The notes under the pieces were generated by a model. That model was given only the letters and a program-made list of their open reading frames with translations, had not been told where the DNA came from and searched no databases. A DNA stretch of 5,016 nt from Arenicella sp. (lineage in GTDB: Bacteria > Pseudomonadota > Gammaproteobacteria > Arenicellales > Arenicellaceae), in the NCBI GenBank assembly GCA_023299895.1, contig JALZWI010000234.1, positions 1 through 5,016 on the forward strand, given 5' to 3'. The position numbers and the translations under genes were made by a program. This document shows positions 1 to 5,016 of the stretch, in pieces. The stretch's first letter is position 1. The number at the start of each line of letters is the position of its first letter.

Positions 1-231
1 GTACTGTTGAATTTCTGGCCTGACCGATTCCAAGATATAACGAAAGCGCCCTAGAACTGGATATAATCTAAGAATTGAATGTTTTGTTTGCAATATGTCA
101 TATAGGCCTAATAAAGTAATGGGGCCGACTACCCCAAACAACCATAGCCAGTTGAGTGATACCATCGATAGACCAAGTATCGCAATAGTAACTAAAATAG
201 CAAAAAGAATAAATTTCTGGCGTAGAGTCAT
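1..231 (-). CDS. FMN-binding glutamate synthase family protein, N-terminal part (runs off the left edge)
   Basis: Reading the minus strand from an ATG at 231-229 gives 77 residues with no stop before the window edge. Residues 6-20 and about 25-43 are hydrophobic and form one or two membrane segments. They are followed by LYDILQTKHSILRLYP and then VLGRFRYILESVRPEIQQY (about 59-77). This string is characteristic of the N-terminus of stand-alone FMN-binding glutamate synthase family proteins (glutamate synthase domain 2), which carry a membrane-anchoring leader before the FMN/Fe-S barrel. The catalytic part lies outside the window, so activity cannot be judged. Members of this family are not the classical GltB large subunit and their true reaction is often unknown. 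There is no upstream in-frame ATG before a stop; a GTG three codons upstream is a possible alternative start. Shine-Dalgarno complementarity is weak. The gene is transcribed divergently from everything else here. Family assignment is fairly sure from the motif. Confidence 0.82.
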   Translation of the reverse strand, partial: MTLRQKFILFAILVTIAILGLSMVSLNWLWLFGVVGPITLLGLYDILQTKHSILRLYPVLGRFRYILESVRPEIQQY

Positions 232-267
232 GAATGGCACCAAGCTTAAACGTTGATTAGTATGAAT

Positions 268-296
268 ATTATGAATAGTTTAATATACACTGTTAT
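268..296 (-). promoter_or_regulatory. Candidate sigma70-type promoter for the minus-strand glutamate synthase-like gene
   Basis: On the minus strand, ATAACA (291-296) and CATAAT (268-273) are separated by exactly 17 bases. CATAAT matches the -10 consensus at 5 of 6 positions and ATAACA matches the -35 consensus at 4 of 6. Transcription would start near 261, leaving a leader of about 30 bases before the ATG at 231. The region is AT-rich, so chance matches are expected; this is a tentative call. Confidence 0.3.
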
Positions 297-315
297 TGTA
301 TTGCTACATAGACGC

Positions 316-342
316 TTGTTTGACCTGTTTGGTTACAAACAA
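316..342. repeat. Imperfectly spaced inverted repeat in the divergent intergenic region
   Basis: TTGTTTG at 316-322 is the exact reverse complement of CAAACAA at 336-342, with 13 bases between the arms. It lies upstream of the candidate minus-strand promoter. It could be an operator, but the arms are low-complexity and short, so it could equally be chance in AT-rich DNA. Confidence 0.25.
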
Positions 343-509
343 AATTAGTTAACATGGTTTTTGTTTGTTTATTGAATGCCACACTTAAAAACTTAATCAC
401 AAATGATAAAGGTTTTTTTGTAACAAAAAACACACTCATGTCGTCTATTAATTAAACAGAGTGTTGTTAGTGTTGCAATTGTGCTGACTTTCTAACTAGT
501 GATAAAAAA

Positions 510-863
510 ATGAAAATAGTAATAAATATTTTAGCGGTCATATGCATTCTTTTCGGAATTGTTTCGATGGTGACACCAATCCCAGGAGGAACAATTTTGA
601 TCGCCGGGGGATTAACCATGCTCATATGTTCCAGCCCGTCGGCCCAATATTGCCTTATGTGGATTCGCTCAAGAGTGAATTGGGTTAATAAACTAATTTT
701 TTGGTTAGAGGCTAAAGTAGGTGCTCGAGTGAAAGTTGTTGGCACGGCATTGGGTAAAACGCACCCCCCAGAAGGCGATTTGAAAATTTCTCATCGCGCC
801 TTTGTTAAAAGTATGGCTCAAAACATTTTAGGCGATGAAGAAAACTCGAAACCGCCTATTTGA
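510..863 (+). CDS. Small PGPGW-like transmembrane protein
   Basis: The product has 117 residues. Residues 3-21 are strongly hydrophobic, followed by TPIPGG (22-27) and a second hydrophobic stretch at about 28-41. This hairpin with a Pro-Gly-rich turn resembles the PGPGW/YgaP-type small transmembrane proteins, although the classical PGPG is replaced by PIPGG. After the hairpin come an amphipathic, basic region (R53, R55, K61, K69, R73, K75) and a polar tail ending in PPI, probably cytoplasmic. Function is unknown for this family. The ATG at 510 is preceded by a run of A and only a weak AGTGA (498-502), so translation initiation looks inefficient or depends on the A-rich leader. The next gene is 66 bp downstream and may have its own promoter. 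A minus-strand reading over the same bases is judged a shadow. The gene call is solid; the family call is moderate. Confidence 0.7.
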   Translation: MKIVINILAVICILFGIVSMVTPIPGGTILIAGGLTMLICSSPSAQYCLMWIRSRVNWVNKLIFWLEAKVGARVKVVGTALGKTHPPEGDLKISHRAFVKSMAQNILGDEENSKPPI

Positions 864-891
864 TCCAAACTATAACTGAGACCATATTAAG

Positions 892-919
892 TTGCGGTTA
901 TGTAACATCATATTATAAA
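892..919 (+). promoter_or_regulatory. Candidate sigma70 promoter just upstream of the 930 gene
   Basis: TTGCGG (892-897) and TATAAA (914-919) are separated by 16 bases. The expected transcription start, about seven bases past the -10, falls near 926, only a few bases before the ATG at 930. No Shine-Dalgarno sequence precedes that ATG, which fits a near-leaderless transcript. Both hexamers are good but imperfect, and AT-rich flanks raise the chance of coincidence. Confidence 0.38.
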
Positions 920-929
920 AAACTAAATT

Positions 930-1574
930 ATGAAAAAACTAACAATCGTTACAGGCCTTATTGGGCTGCTGGCATCGGTATTGGTCGGCATTGGCGAATA
1001 TTTACTGCATTATGATTCGCTTGCTCGTTTCAGCGAAGGTGGATTTGGCTTTATGCAAGGCATTGGCGAGCAACGCACGACTATCGGGCACTTTTTTGGC
1101 GTATTTGGCGCGACGCTGTATCTCGTCGGTTGCTATCATATTTACTTAATGTTGCGTCCAGCCAATGAACGTGCCGCTCAGGCTGCCTTTTTTATAGGCG
1201 CTTTTGGTTTCATAGTAGGCGCTGTTTGGATCGGTTCACGTGCAAGTGTTTCAGCATTAATGCAGTTGCCGATAACGCCAGAGGTTGAACAGCTAATTGG
1301 TTTGTATGAGTTGCGCTATGAGACATTGTTGACAGTGATTCGAATTACCACGCTGATTCTTTCAGGATTGTTTATTTGGTTAACTCTTACTGGTCGTTCA
1401 AATTACCCAAAATGGATGGCGGTTTTCAGCCCCTTCGTTTTAATTCTAGCCAGTTTTCTTGTCTATGTTATCGCACCCCAGATAGGTAAGCATTTGATGC
1501 CGATCGCATTGAATGTTGCATTTTTCGTTTTCTTTTCACTCTCACTATATCGCGCAAGATCGAGCGTCTCTTAA
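930..1574 (+). CDS. Six-helix integral membrane protein, DUF6796-like
   Basis: The product has 214 residues with about six predicted membrane helices at roughly 5-26, 52-75, 83-103, 133-153, 161-181 and 188-207. Charged or polar residues sit at the helix edges: E23 and H27 at the end of helix 1, R49 and H54 before helix 2, H70 in helix 2, R104 after helix 3. The overall pattern (GEYLLHY after helix 1, then a Gly-rich loop, then a helix ending in a Tyr-rich stretch) resembles proteins annotated DUF6796 from memory. No function is known to me and no enzymatic motif is visible. A role as a small multi-pass sensor, transporter or enzyme cannot be separated by sequence alone. The start is supported by the MKKL basic N-terminus, but no Shine-Dalgarno precedes it. 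The next gene starts 11 bases downstream with its ribosome site over this stop codon, so the two are probably co-transcribed. Confidence 0.75.
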   Translation: MKKLTIVTGLIGLLASVLVGIGEYLLHYDSLARFSEGGFGFMQGIGEQRTTIGHFFGVFGATLYLVGCYHIYLMLRPANERAAQAAFFIGAFGFIVGAVWIGSRASVSALMQLPITPEVEQLIGLYELRYETLLTVIRITTLILSGLFIWLTLTGRSNYPKWMAVFSPFVLILASFLVYVIAPQIGKHLMPIALNVAFFVFFSLSLYRARSSVS

Positions 1575-1577
1575 GGA
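1573..1577 (+). promoter_or_regulatory. Shine-Dalgarno AAGGA overlapping the upstream stop codon
   Basis: AAGGA lies eight bases before the ATG at 1586 and shares its first two bases with the TAA stop of the preceding gene. It supports the chosen start and suggests translational coupling between the six-helix membrane protein and the propeller protein. Confidence 0.7.
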
Positions 1578-1585
1578 TAATAACT

Positions 1586-3217
1586 ATGACAGTTTCAAAA
1601 TTAATTAAATCTATTCTGTGCTACCTAGCGATTATAGTCATCTTGTTAATTGGCGGTTTGTTTTGGTTAACAGCCAATGATCGGGCAATAGATTATGAGG
1701 TTAGCACTGAGAACATGAGCTTGCCAACATTCGACGAGCAAACAATAGATTTTGTACCAACTTACGATAAAGCAAAAACAATTCCTTTTACTGCAAGTGC
1801 TGTTATCGACATTGACGGTGATGGAATCGAGGAAGTGTTCTTGGGCGGTGGCATGAATCAACAAGATGCTTTCTACCAATTCAAGGATGGCACGTTCGTC
1901 GATATTACCCAACAAACCGGCTGGTCGAAAAACAAACCAGATAAGACCTTTGGCTCAGTAGCGCTTGATTTGGACAATGATGGCGACACAGACTTATTAA
2001 TCGCACGACAATCTGGTGTATGGCTTTATGATAATGTTGATGGCACGTTTACTGGCGCCCATTTGGATTTGGATTTTGACGAAAAATCTGTGCCATTATC
2101 TGTCGCGGTCAGCGATCTAAATCGTGATGGCCTATTCGATATGTATGTCGCTGGATACATCGCGCGTAAACACGTCGAAGGTGAGACTATCTTCAACCAA
2201 GTGTATGGCGGGATAAGCGGTCTATATATAAACAAAGGAAACAACCAATTTGATAACATCACCAAACAATCCGGTCTGTACTATCAACATAATACCTTTC
2301 AAGGAATATTTATCGATGTCGACGGTGATAGTTTGGAAGACTTAGTGGTTGCCCACGACACAGGAACTGTCAAGACTTGGAAAAATCTAGGTAACTTGAA
2401 GTTCAAAGACATGCCCAACCCAACAACTGATTATTTCTCTTACCCGATGGGCATAGGCGTCACTGATTATAATAATGACGGCGATCCAGATTTTTATTTC
2501 TCAAATGTGGGAAGCACCACACCTGACGCAATCGTTCGTGGTGATTTACGCGATGATCAGGTGCTGAATAAAAAATGGATTATGTTCGAAAATAAGGGTG
2601 GTTTCCAATTTGAAGACATTGCTGAGAAATCCAAGTTGGCCGACTATGAGTTCTCTTGGGGCGCTTTATTTGAAGACTTCAATCTTGATGGCCGCGATGA
2701 CCTCGTTGTATCAGAAAACTATGTCGGATTCCCAACACATATACTGCCAGTGTGGCGTTTGGACGGGCGATTTATGGTGCAAAACTCTAACGGTGAATTT
2801 GCCGCAGTAGGCAAGCAGGCTGGAGTTCAGAATCGTTACTTCGGTATTACCCCATTAACTGCAGACTTTAATAATGATGGTTACCCTGATTTAATTCATG
2901 TCAATTTACTCGGCCCACAAAAAGTATTTTTGAGCAAAGGTGGAGACGCAAACTATTTGAAAGTTAAACTGCCGAACACAGTATCGTCGATTGGCGCTAA
3001 GGTGCAGGTGGTCTTGCAAGACGGTCGCATTTTACATAATACATTTGTAGTTGGTGAAGGCCTATGTTCTGACCAAACACACATTTTGACATTTGGATTA
3101 GGGCAACTAAAAGCGACTAACATATCTGTTCGTTACCTCGATGGGCGTGTTGAGAACAGTGAAGGAACCTTTGCGAATCAGCAAATCAATTTATCTGAAC
3201 AATCTCGGAGACTCTAA
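1586..3217 (+). CDS. CRTAC1-like protein: membrane-anchored FG-GAP/VCBS seven-blade propeller with ASPIC/UnbV domain
   Basis: The product has 543 residues. One hydrophobic segment (about 7-29) after a Lys-containing N-terminus acts as a signal anchor or uncleaved signal; no lipobox is evident. The body carries seven Ca-binding-type loops of the form D-x-[DN]-x-D-G-x-x-[DE], starting at D75, D128, D177, D244, D294, D364 and D427, each followed by a short hydrophobic strand. Seven loops fit an integrin-alpha-like seven-bladed beta-propeller facing the periplasm. Residues about 456-537 form an ASPIC/UnbV domain: SIGAKVQV (468-475), GEGLCSDQ (490-497), LTFGLG (501-506) and YLDG (517-520, where the family usually has WPDG). 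Such proteins are called CRTAC1 family; they are thought to bind ligands or surfaces, but bacterial roles are mostly unknown. Blade 4 (DVDGDSLED) lacks the usual Gly after the third Asp. The next gene overlaps the stop codon by one base. Confidence 0.9.
   Translation: MTVSKLIKSILCYLAIIVILLIGGLFWLTANDRAIDYEVSTENMSLPTFDEQTIDFVPTYDKAKTIPFTASAVIDIDGDGIEEVFLGGGMNQQDAFYQFKDGTFVDITQQTGWSKNKPDKTFGSVALDLDNDGDTDLLIARQSGVWLYDNVDGTFTGAHLDLDFDEKSVPLSVAVSDLNRDGLFDMYVAGYIARKHVEGETIFNQVYGGISGLYINKGNNQFDNITKQSGLYYQHNTFQGIFIDVDGDSLEDLVVAHDTGTVKTWKNLGNLKFKDMPNPTTDYFSYPMGIGVTDYNNDGDPDFYFSNVGSTTPDAIVRGDLRDDQVLNKKWIMFENKGGFQFEDIAEKSKLADYEFSWGALFEDFNLDGRDDLVVSENYVGFPTHILPVWRLDGRFMVQNSNGEFAAVGKQAGVQNRYFGITPLTADFNNDGYPDLIHVNLLGPQKVFLSKGGDANYLKVKLPNTVSSIGAKVQVVLQDGRILHNTFVVGEGLCSDQTHILTFGLGQLKATNISVRYLDGRVENSEGTFANQQINLSEQSRRL
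3207..3210 (+). promoter_or_regulatory. Shine-Dalgarno GGAG inside the end of the propeller gene
   Basis: GGAG sits six bases before the ATG at 3217, within the last codons of the upstream gene. With the TAATG stop/start overlap at 3215-3219 it indicates termination-reinitiation coupling of the two proteins. Confidence 0.7.
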
Positions 3218-3651
3218 TGAAATTTTCTTCAATCGGTACATATATACTCTGGGCGTTAGTGATTTTTGGTTTCGTTAGCGTTGGCAAAGTCAGCATCGAC
3301 AATATGAGTGGTGTTGCCTGCCCAGATTTGCTATCGATGCCCGTATGCTACATTGTGACTGCTGCATATGGTCTAATGCTAGGTTCCTTAATCATCAATC
3401 ACAACGGCTGCAAGCATCATTTCTTTTGTGCTGGGTGGGGTATTGCATTTGTGATCGCGCTGTTTGCGTCGCTTGCTGAACTTATTGGTGGTGGTGGTGT
3501 CTGTCCGTCCAGCTCTGGAGGGCTACGCGCTGGTTCGTCTTCAGGTATTCCATTGTGCTATATATCATTAGCAATTTTAGTGGTAATTCTGGTGTTGTTT
3601 ATTAAAGGGCCATATCAAGCCGCTTGCGATATAGAGAACAAAGCATCATAG
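3217..3651 (+). CDS. Cysteine-rich four-helix membrane protein with duplicated CP..PxCY motif
   Basis: The product has 144 residues with four predicted membrane helices at about 6-23, 44-62, 69-91 and 111-130. Seven cysteines are present: C35, C44, C65, C71, C96, C114 and C137. Two loops carry the same pattern: C35-P ending in P42-V-C44-Y45-I before helix 2, and C96-P ending in P112-L-C114-Y115-I before helix 4. This suggests an internally duplicated two-helix unit. The positive-inside rule (K2 at the N-terminus, K66 in the middle loop, K130 at the C-terminus) places both motif loops in the periplasm, where the paired Cys could form disulfides or act in redox exchange. The arrangement is loosely reminiscent of vitamin K epoxide reductase or DsbB-like four-helix enzymes, but I see no CXXC and do not claim homology. 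I recall similar small proteins in other bacteria without a known function. The TAATG overlap ties it tightly to the CRTAC1-like protein. Confidence 0.85.
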   Translation: MKFSSIGTYILWALVIFGFVSVGKVSIDNMSGVACPDLLSMPVCYIVTAAYGLMLGSLIINHNGCKHHFFCAGWGIAFVIALFASLAELIGGGGVCPSSSGGLRAGSSSGIPLCYISLAILVVILVLFIKGPYQAACDIENKAS

Positions 3652-3675
3652 TTTCATTTTTAACAATATTATAAC

Positions 3676-3680
3676 AAGAG
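3676..3680 (+). promoter_or_regulatory. Shine-Dalgarno AAGAG for the START-domain gene
   Basis: AAGAG lies seven bases before the ATG at 3688, the only purine-rich ribosome site in the 36-base gap. It supports the start that begins the signal peptide. Two AATATT copies flank it (3665-3670 and 3682-3687) and could pair weakly, but the stem would be pure AT. Confidence 0.5.
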
Positions 3681-3687
3681 AAATATT

Positions 3688-4344
3688 ATGAATTTTTTAA
3701 AATTATCTTTAGTAATTATATTTTTATCTCCTAGCTTAGCTCAGGCTCAATTGGACGGTGTTGATTATGATTGGGATGAGAAGAGAAACAAAGAAGGCAT
3801 CGCCATTTCGACAAGCAGTGTTGAAGGCTCGTCATACAAAGCTGTGCGCGGCGAGATGATTGTTAAAGGCAGTGTCGCGAGTCTATTTGCCTTAGTGGAA
3901 GATATGACTGCGTGCCCTGATTGGGCGGCTATGTGTAAAGAATCGAGGTTGGAAACGCGTATTTCTGATACGGAAAGTTATATGTATATCTACAACAATA
4001 TTCCATTTCCAGTTAAAGATCGAGATGTTTATACGCACGTTGTTTGGACCCGCGACGCGACAACGAAACGGCTTTCAATGACGAGCACAGCCAGCGAGGG
4101 CGGCACACCAAAAACGAAAGCGGTAAGAATACAAAATGCCGTATCGCAGTGGCATTTCACGCCCAACGGTGATGGTACTACTACGGTAGAGAACTTTGGT
4201 CATATTGATCCGAATGGACCCACACCGGCATGGGTAAGCAATTTGATGTTGGTCGATTCTCCTTTTAAGTCGATGGGGAAAATGCGTGAACTTATCGAAT
4301 CGGGCGCCTATAAAGACGCGACGATACCCACCGACTTACAATAG
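3688..4344 (+). CDS. Exported START-domain lipid-binding protein
   Basis: The product has 218 residues. A Sec signal peptide covers 1-20, with likely cleavage after AQA (18-20). The mature protein of about 198 residues is a single START fold, the helix-grip hydrophobic-pocket domain that binds lipids or sterol-like ligands. Recognisable landmarks are the entry region YKAVRGEMIVKGSVASLFAL (50-69), the segment ACPDWAAMCKES (75-86), IPFPVKDRDVY (105-115), QWHFTP (154-159), and the C-terminal helix region beginning HIDPNGPTPAWVSN (172-185). PFPVKDRD is typical of bacterial exported START proteins. Two cysteines, C76 and C83, are spaced by six residues and could form a disulfide in the periplasm. 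The ligand cannot be predicted. The gene follows the Cys-rich membrane protein by 36 bases in the same direction and probably belongs to the same transcript; a periplasmic lipid carrier fits the all-envelope context. Confidence 0.88.
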   Translation: MNFLKLSLVIIFLSPSLAQAQLDGVDYDWDEKRNKEGIAISTSSVEGSSYKAVRGEMIVKGSVASLFALVEDMTACPDWAAMCKESRLETRISDTESYMYIYNNIPFPVKDRDVYTHVVWTRDATTKRLSMTSTASEGGTPKTKAVRIQNAVSQWHFTPNGDGTTTVENFGHIDPNGPTPAWVSNLMLVDSPFKSMGKMRELIESGAYKDATIPTDLQ

Positions 4345-4434
4345 AATCAAAATGGGCCAGCCTGTTCTAAAAATTTTTGCTAAGACCAAAGTGAAACACG
4401 CTACTTAAATCAACTAACAATACCAAACACAATT
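4345..4434 (+). other. Intergenic gap before the DM13 gene
   Basis: This 90-base gap is the longest within the plus-strand run after 930. It contains a symmetric AAAAATTTTT tract (4369-4378), but no GC-rich hairpin, so no terminator is called. A TTGCTA (4377-4382) has no well-spaced -10 partner. It could hold a weak promoter or simply be a processed spacer. Confidence 0.35.
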
Positions 4435-4848
4435 ATGTCAAAGAACACGCAAATTTTTATCCTGAGTATCTCTATATTTTTCATGTCCTTTAACGCAAGT
4501 GGGGATGAGGCATCAGCATGGGTTAAGAAGAGCCAGTCAATCAAAGGCGAATGGTTAATCGAATCTCGAGACGGTTATGATTATCTTGTTTTTTCAGATG
4601 ATTTCAATACTCGCAAAGGCCCTGATCTAAAGTTAATGTTATCAACATTATCAACCACTGATGTAAATGGTGATAATGCTGATGAAGGTTCAATAATAAT
4701 CGCGCCATTAGAGTCTCATGAAGGTGGGCAAGAGTATAAGCTGCCTGAGGGATATGCTGAGTATTCTACTTTATTGATTCATTGCGAAAAGTTTTCGAAG
4801 CTTTGGGGCGCATCTGATTTGAAACTTAATGAGATTGACACAGATTAA
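4435..4848 (+). CDS. Exported stand-alone DM13-domain protein
   Basis: The product has 137 residues with a signal peptide at about 1-23 (hydrophobic 7-19, cleavage probably after NASG). The rest is one DM13 domain. Diagnostic features are GEWLIE (38-43), LVFSDDF (51-57), then GPDLKLMLS (62-70), the GGQEYKLPEGY block (97-107) and LLIHCEKFSKLWGASDL (113-129), which carries C117, the near-invariant Cys of the family. DM13 has been proposed to act in electron transfer, through a free thiol or a bound prosthetic group, and is often fused to DOMON or other domains in eukaryotes; single-domain forms occur in bacteria. Here no heme-binding CXXCH is seen. No Shine-Dalgarno precedes the ATG at 4435, which follows a 90-base gap with no clear terminator or promoter, so initiation efficiency and operon membership are uncertain. 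The next gene follows 13 bases downstream, with its ribosome site on this stop codon. Confidence 0.87.
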   Translation: MSKNTQIFILSISIFFMSFNASGDEASAWVKKSQSIKGEWLIESRDGYDYLVFSDDFNTRKGPDLKLMLSTLSTTDVNGDNADEGSIIIAPLESHEGGQEYKLPEGYAEYSTLLIHCEKFSKLWGASDLKLNEIDTD

Positions 4849-4851
4849 GGA
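4848..4851 (+). promoter_or_regulatory. Shine-Dalgarno AGGA on the DM13 stop codon
   Basis: AGGA shares its first base with the TAA stop of the DM13 gene and lies ten bases before the ATG at 4862. It supports the start of the truncated downstream gene and co-translation of the pair. Confidence 0.6.
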
Positions 4852-4861
4852 CGAGAAAAAT

Positions 4862-5016
4862 ATGTGTTGGCGTCGATTGTTATATCCTACCTCACCGCTA
4901 ATTTATCTCGCAGTATTTTTAGTACTCTCTCCACCAGGGACTTACGCAGCTTCCAGCGAATGGGAAGCGTCGTTACGCATTCGTGGCGAAGTAAAAAATG
5001 ATTTAGATTTTGATCA
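4862..5016 (+). CDS. Exported protein, N-terminal fragment; possible outer-membrane beta-barrel
   Basis: The ATG at 4862 opens a reading frame that runs without a stop to the window edge (51 full codons). It begins MCWRRLLYP, then a hydrophobic core (about 13-25, LIYLAVFLVL), then PPGTYA with probable signal cleavage after TYA or TYAA (about 30-31). The mature start reads SSEWEASLRIRGEVKNDLDF. The alternating WEASLRIRGE strand followed by acidic turn residues resembles the first beta-strand of outer-membrane barrels such as the alginate-export family, but only about 20 mature residues are visible, so this is a guess. An upstream AGGA and the 13-base gap place it in the same transcript as the DM13 gene. 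Export is well supported; the family is not. Confidence 0.65.
   Translation, partial: MCWRRLLYPTSPLIYLAVFLVLSPPGTYAASSEWEASLRIRGEVKNDLDFD

Larger units (their letters stand above)
232..509. other. Divergent AT-rich intergenic region
   Basis: These 278 bases separate two divergent genes and should hold both promoters. No coding sequence is convincing in either direction. Two features stand out: an inverted repeat TTGTTTG (316-322) / CAAACAA (336-342) with a 13-base loop, and a T-run/A-run dyad (412-431) with a 3-base loop. The first could be a regulator site; the second is a weak AT-only stem. I found no well-spaced -35/-10 pair for the plus-strand gene at 510. Confidence 0.5.

Noticed and set aside
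412..431. T-run/A-run dyad as a Rho-independent terminator
   Set aside because: The stem would be almost entirely AT pairs with unequal arms, and it does not follow the end of any gene.
467..745. Minus-strand reading frame of 92 residues
   Set aside because: It overlaps most of the 510-863 gene in antisense, has no family resemblance or ribosome site, and reads as low-information sequence; a shadow of the real gene.
961..1149. Plus-strand alternate-frame reading of 62 residues
   Set aside because: It lies wholly inside the six-helix membrane protein gene in another frame, with no ribosome site or recognisable motif.
1667..2265. Two minus-strand readings (1667-1915 and 2026-2265)
   Set aside because: Both are antisense to the propeller gene and show no signal, motif or start context.
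2598..2810. Plus-strand alternate-frame reading of 70 residues
   Set aside because: It is inside the propeller gene, whose frame is fixed by the repeated Asp-rich loops; no independent support.
3217..3651. Calling the Cys-rich protein a vitamin K epoxide reductase or DsbB homolog
   Set aside because: It has four helices and paired periplasmic Cys, but lacks the CXXC active site and other landmarks of both families.
3665..3687. AATATT pair flanking the START ribosome site as an RNA switch
   Set aside because: A six-pair AT-only stem is too weak to be convincing, and AATATT is self-complementary and common in AT-rich spacers.
4354..4379. GGGCCAGCC followed by A and T runs as a terminator after the START gene
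   Set aside because: The possible stem is three pairs with a two-base loop, which cannot form a stable hairpin; the T run follows an A run.

Overview
The window looks like chromosomal DNA from a Gram-negative bacterium, most likely a gammaproteobacterium and plausibly marine. The basis is moderate to low G+C, several Sec-type signal peptides, the mix of families (FMN-binding glutamate synthase-like, CRTAC1-like, periplasmic START, DM13) and sigma70-like spacing. This is a family-level guess, not a species call. I see no insertion sequence, tRNA, rRNA, CRISPR array, phage gene or clear Rho-independent terminator.

Layout. The left edge (1-231, minus strand) holds the first 77 residues of an FMN-binding glutamate synthase family protein that runs off the window. 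An AT-rich divergent intergenic region (232-509) separates it from a series of genes all on the plus strand. These are a small PGPGW-like membrane protein (510-863), a six-helix membrane protein resembling DUF6796 (930-1574), and a membrane-anchored seven-bladed FG-GAP/VCBS propeller with a C-terminal ASPIC/UnbV domain, CRTAC1-like (1586-3217). Next come a cysteine-rich four-helix membrane protein whose start overlaps the previous stop by one base (3217-3651), an exported START-domain protein (3688-4344), an exported stand-alone DM13-domain protein (4435-4848), and the N-terminus of another exported protein that may be an outer-membrane beta-barrel (4862 to the right edge).

How the genes may work together. 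From 1586 onward every product is predicted to be membrane-anchored or exported, and spacing is tight at three junctions (11 bp, a 1-base overlap, 13 bp), so at least parts of the run should be co-transcribed. The combination is a Ca-binding-type propeller, a membrane protein with paired periplasmic Cys motifs, a lipid-binding fold, a DM13 domain with its single conserved Cys, and a possible outer-membrane protein. It suggests a cell-envelope module handling a hydrophobic ligand and/or redox chemistry. That is inference: no substrate can be read from the sequence, and the gene set is the part of the window most worth comparative-genomics follow-up.
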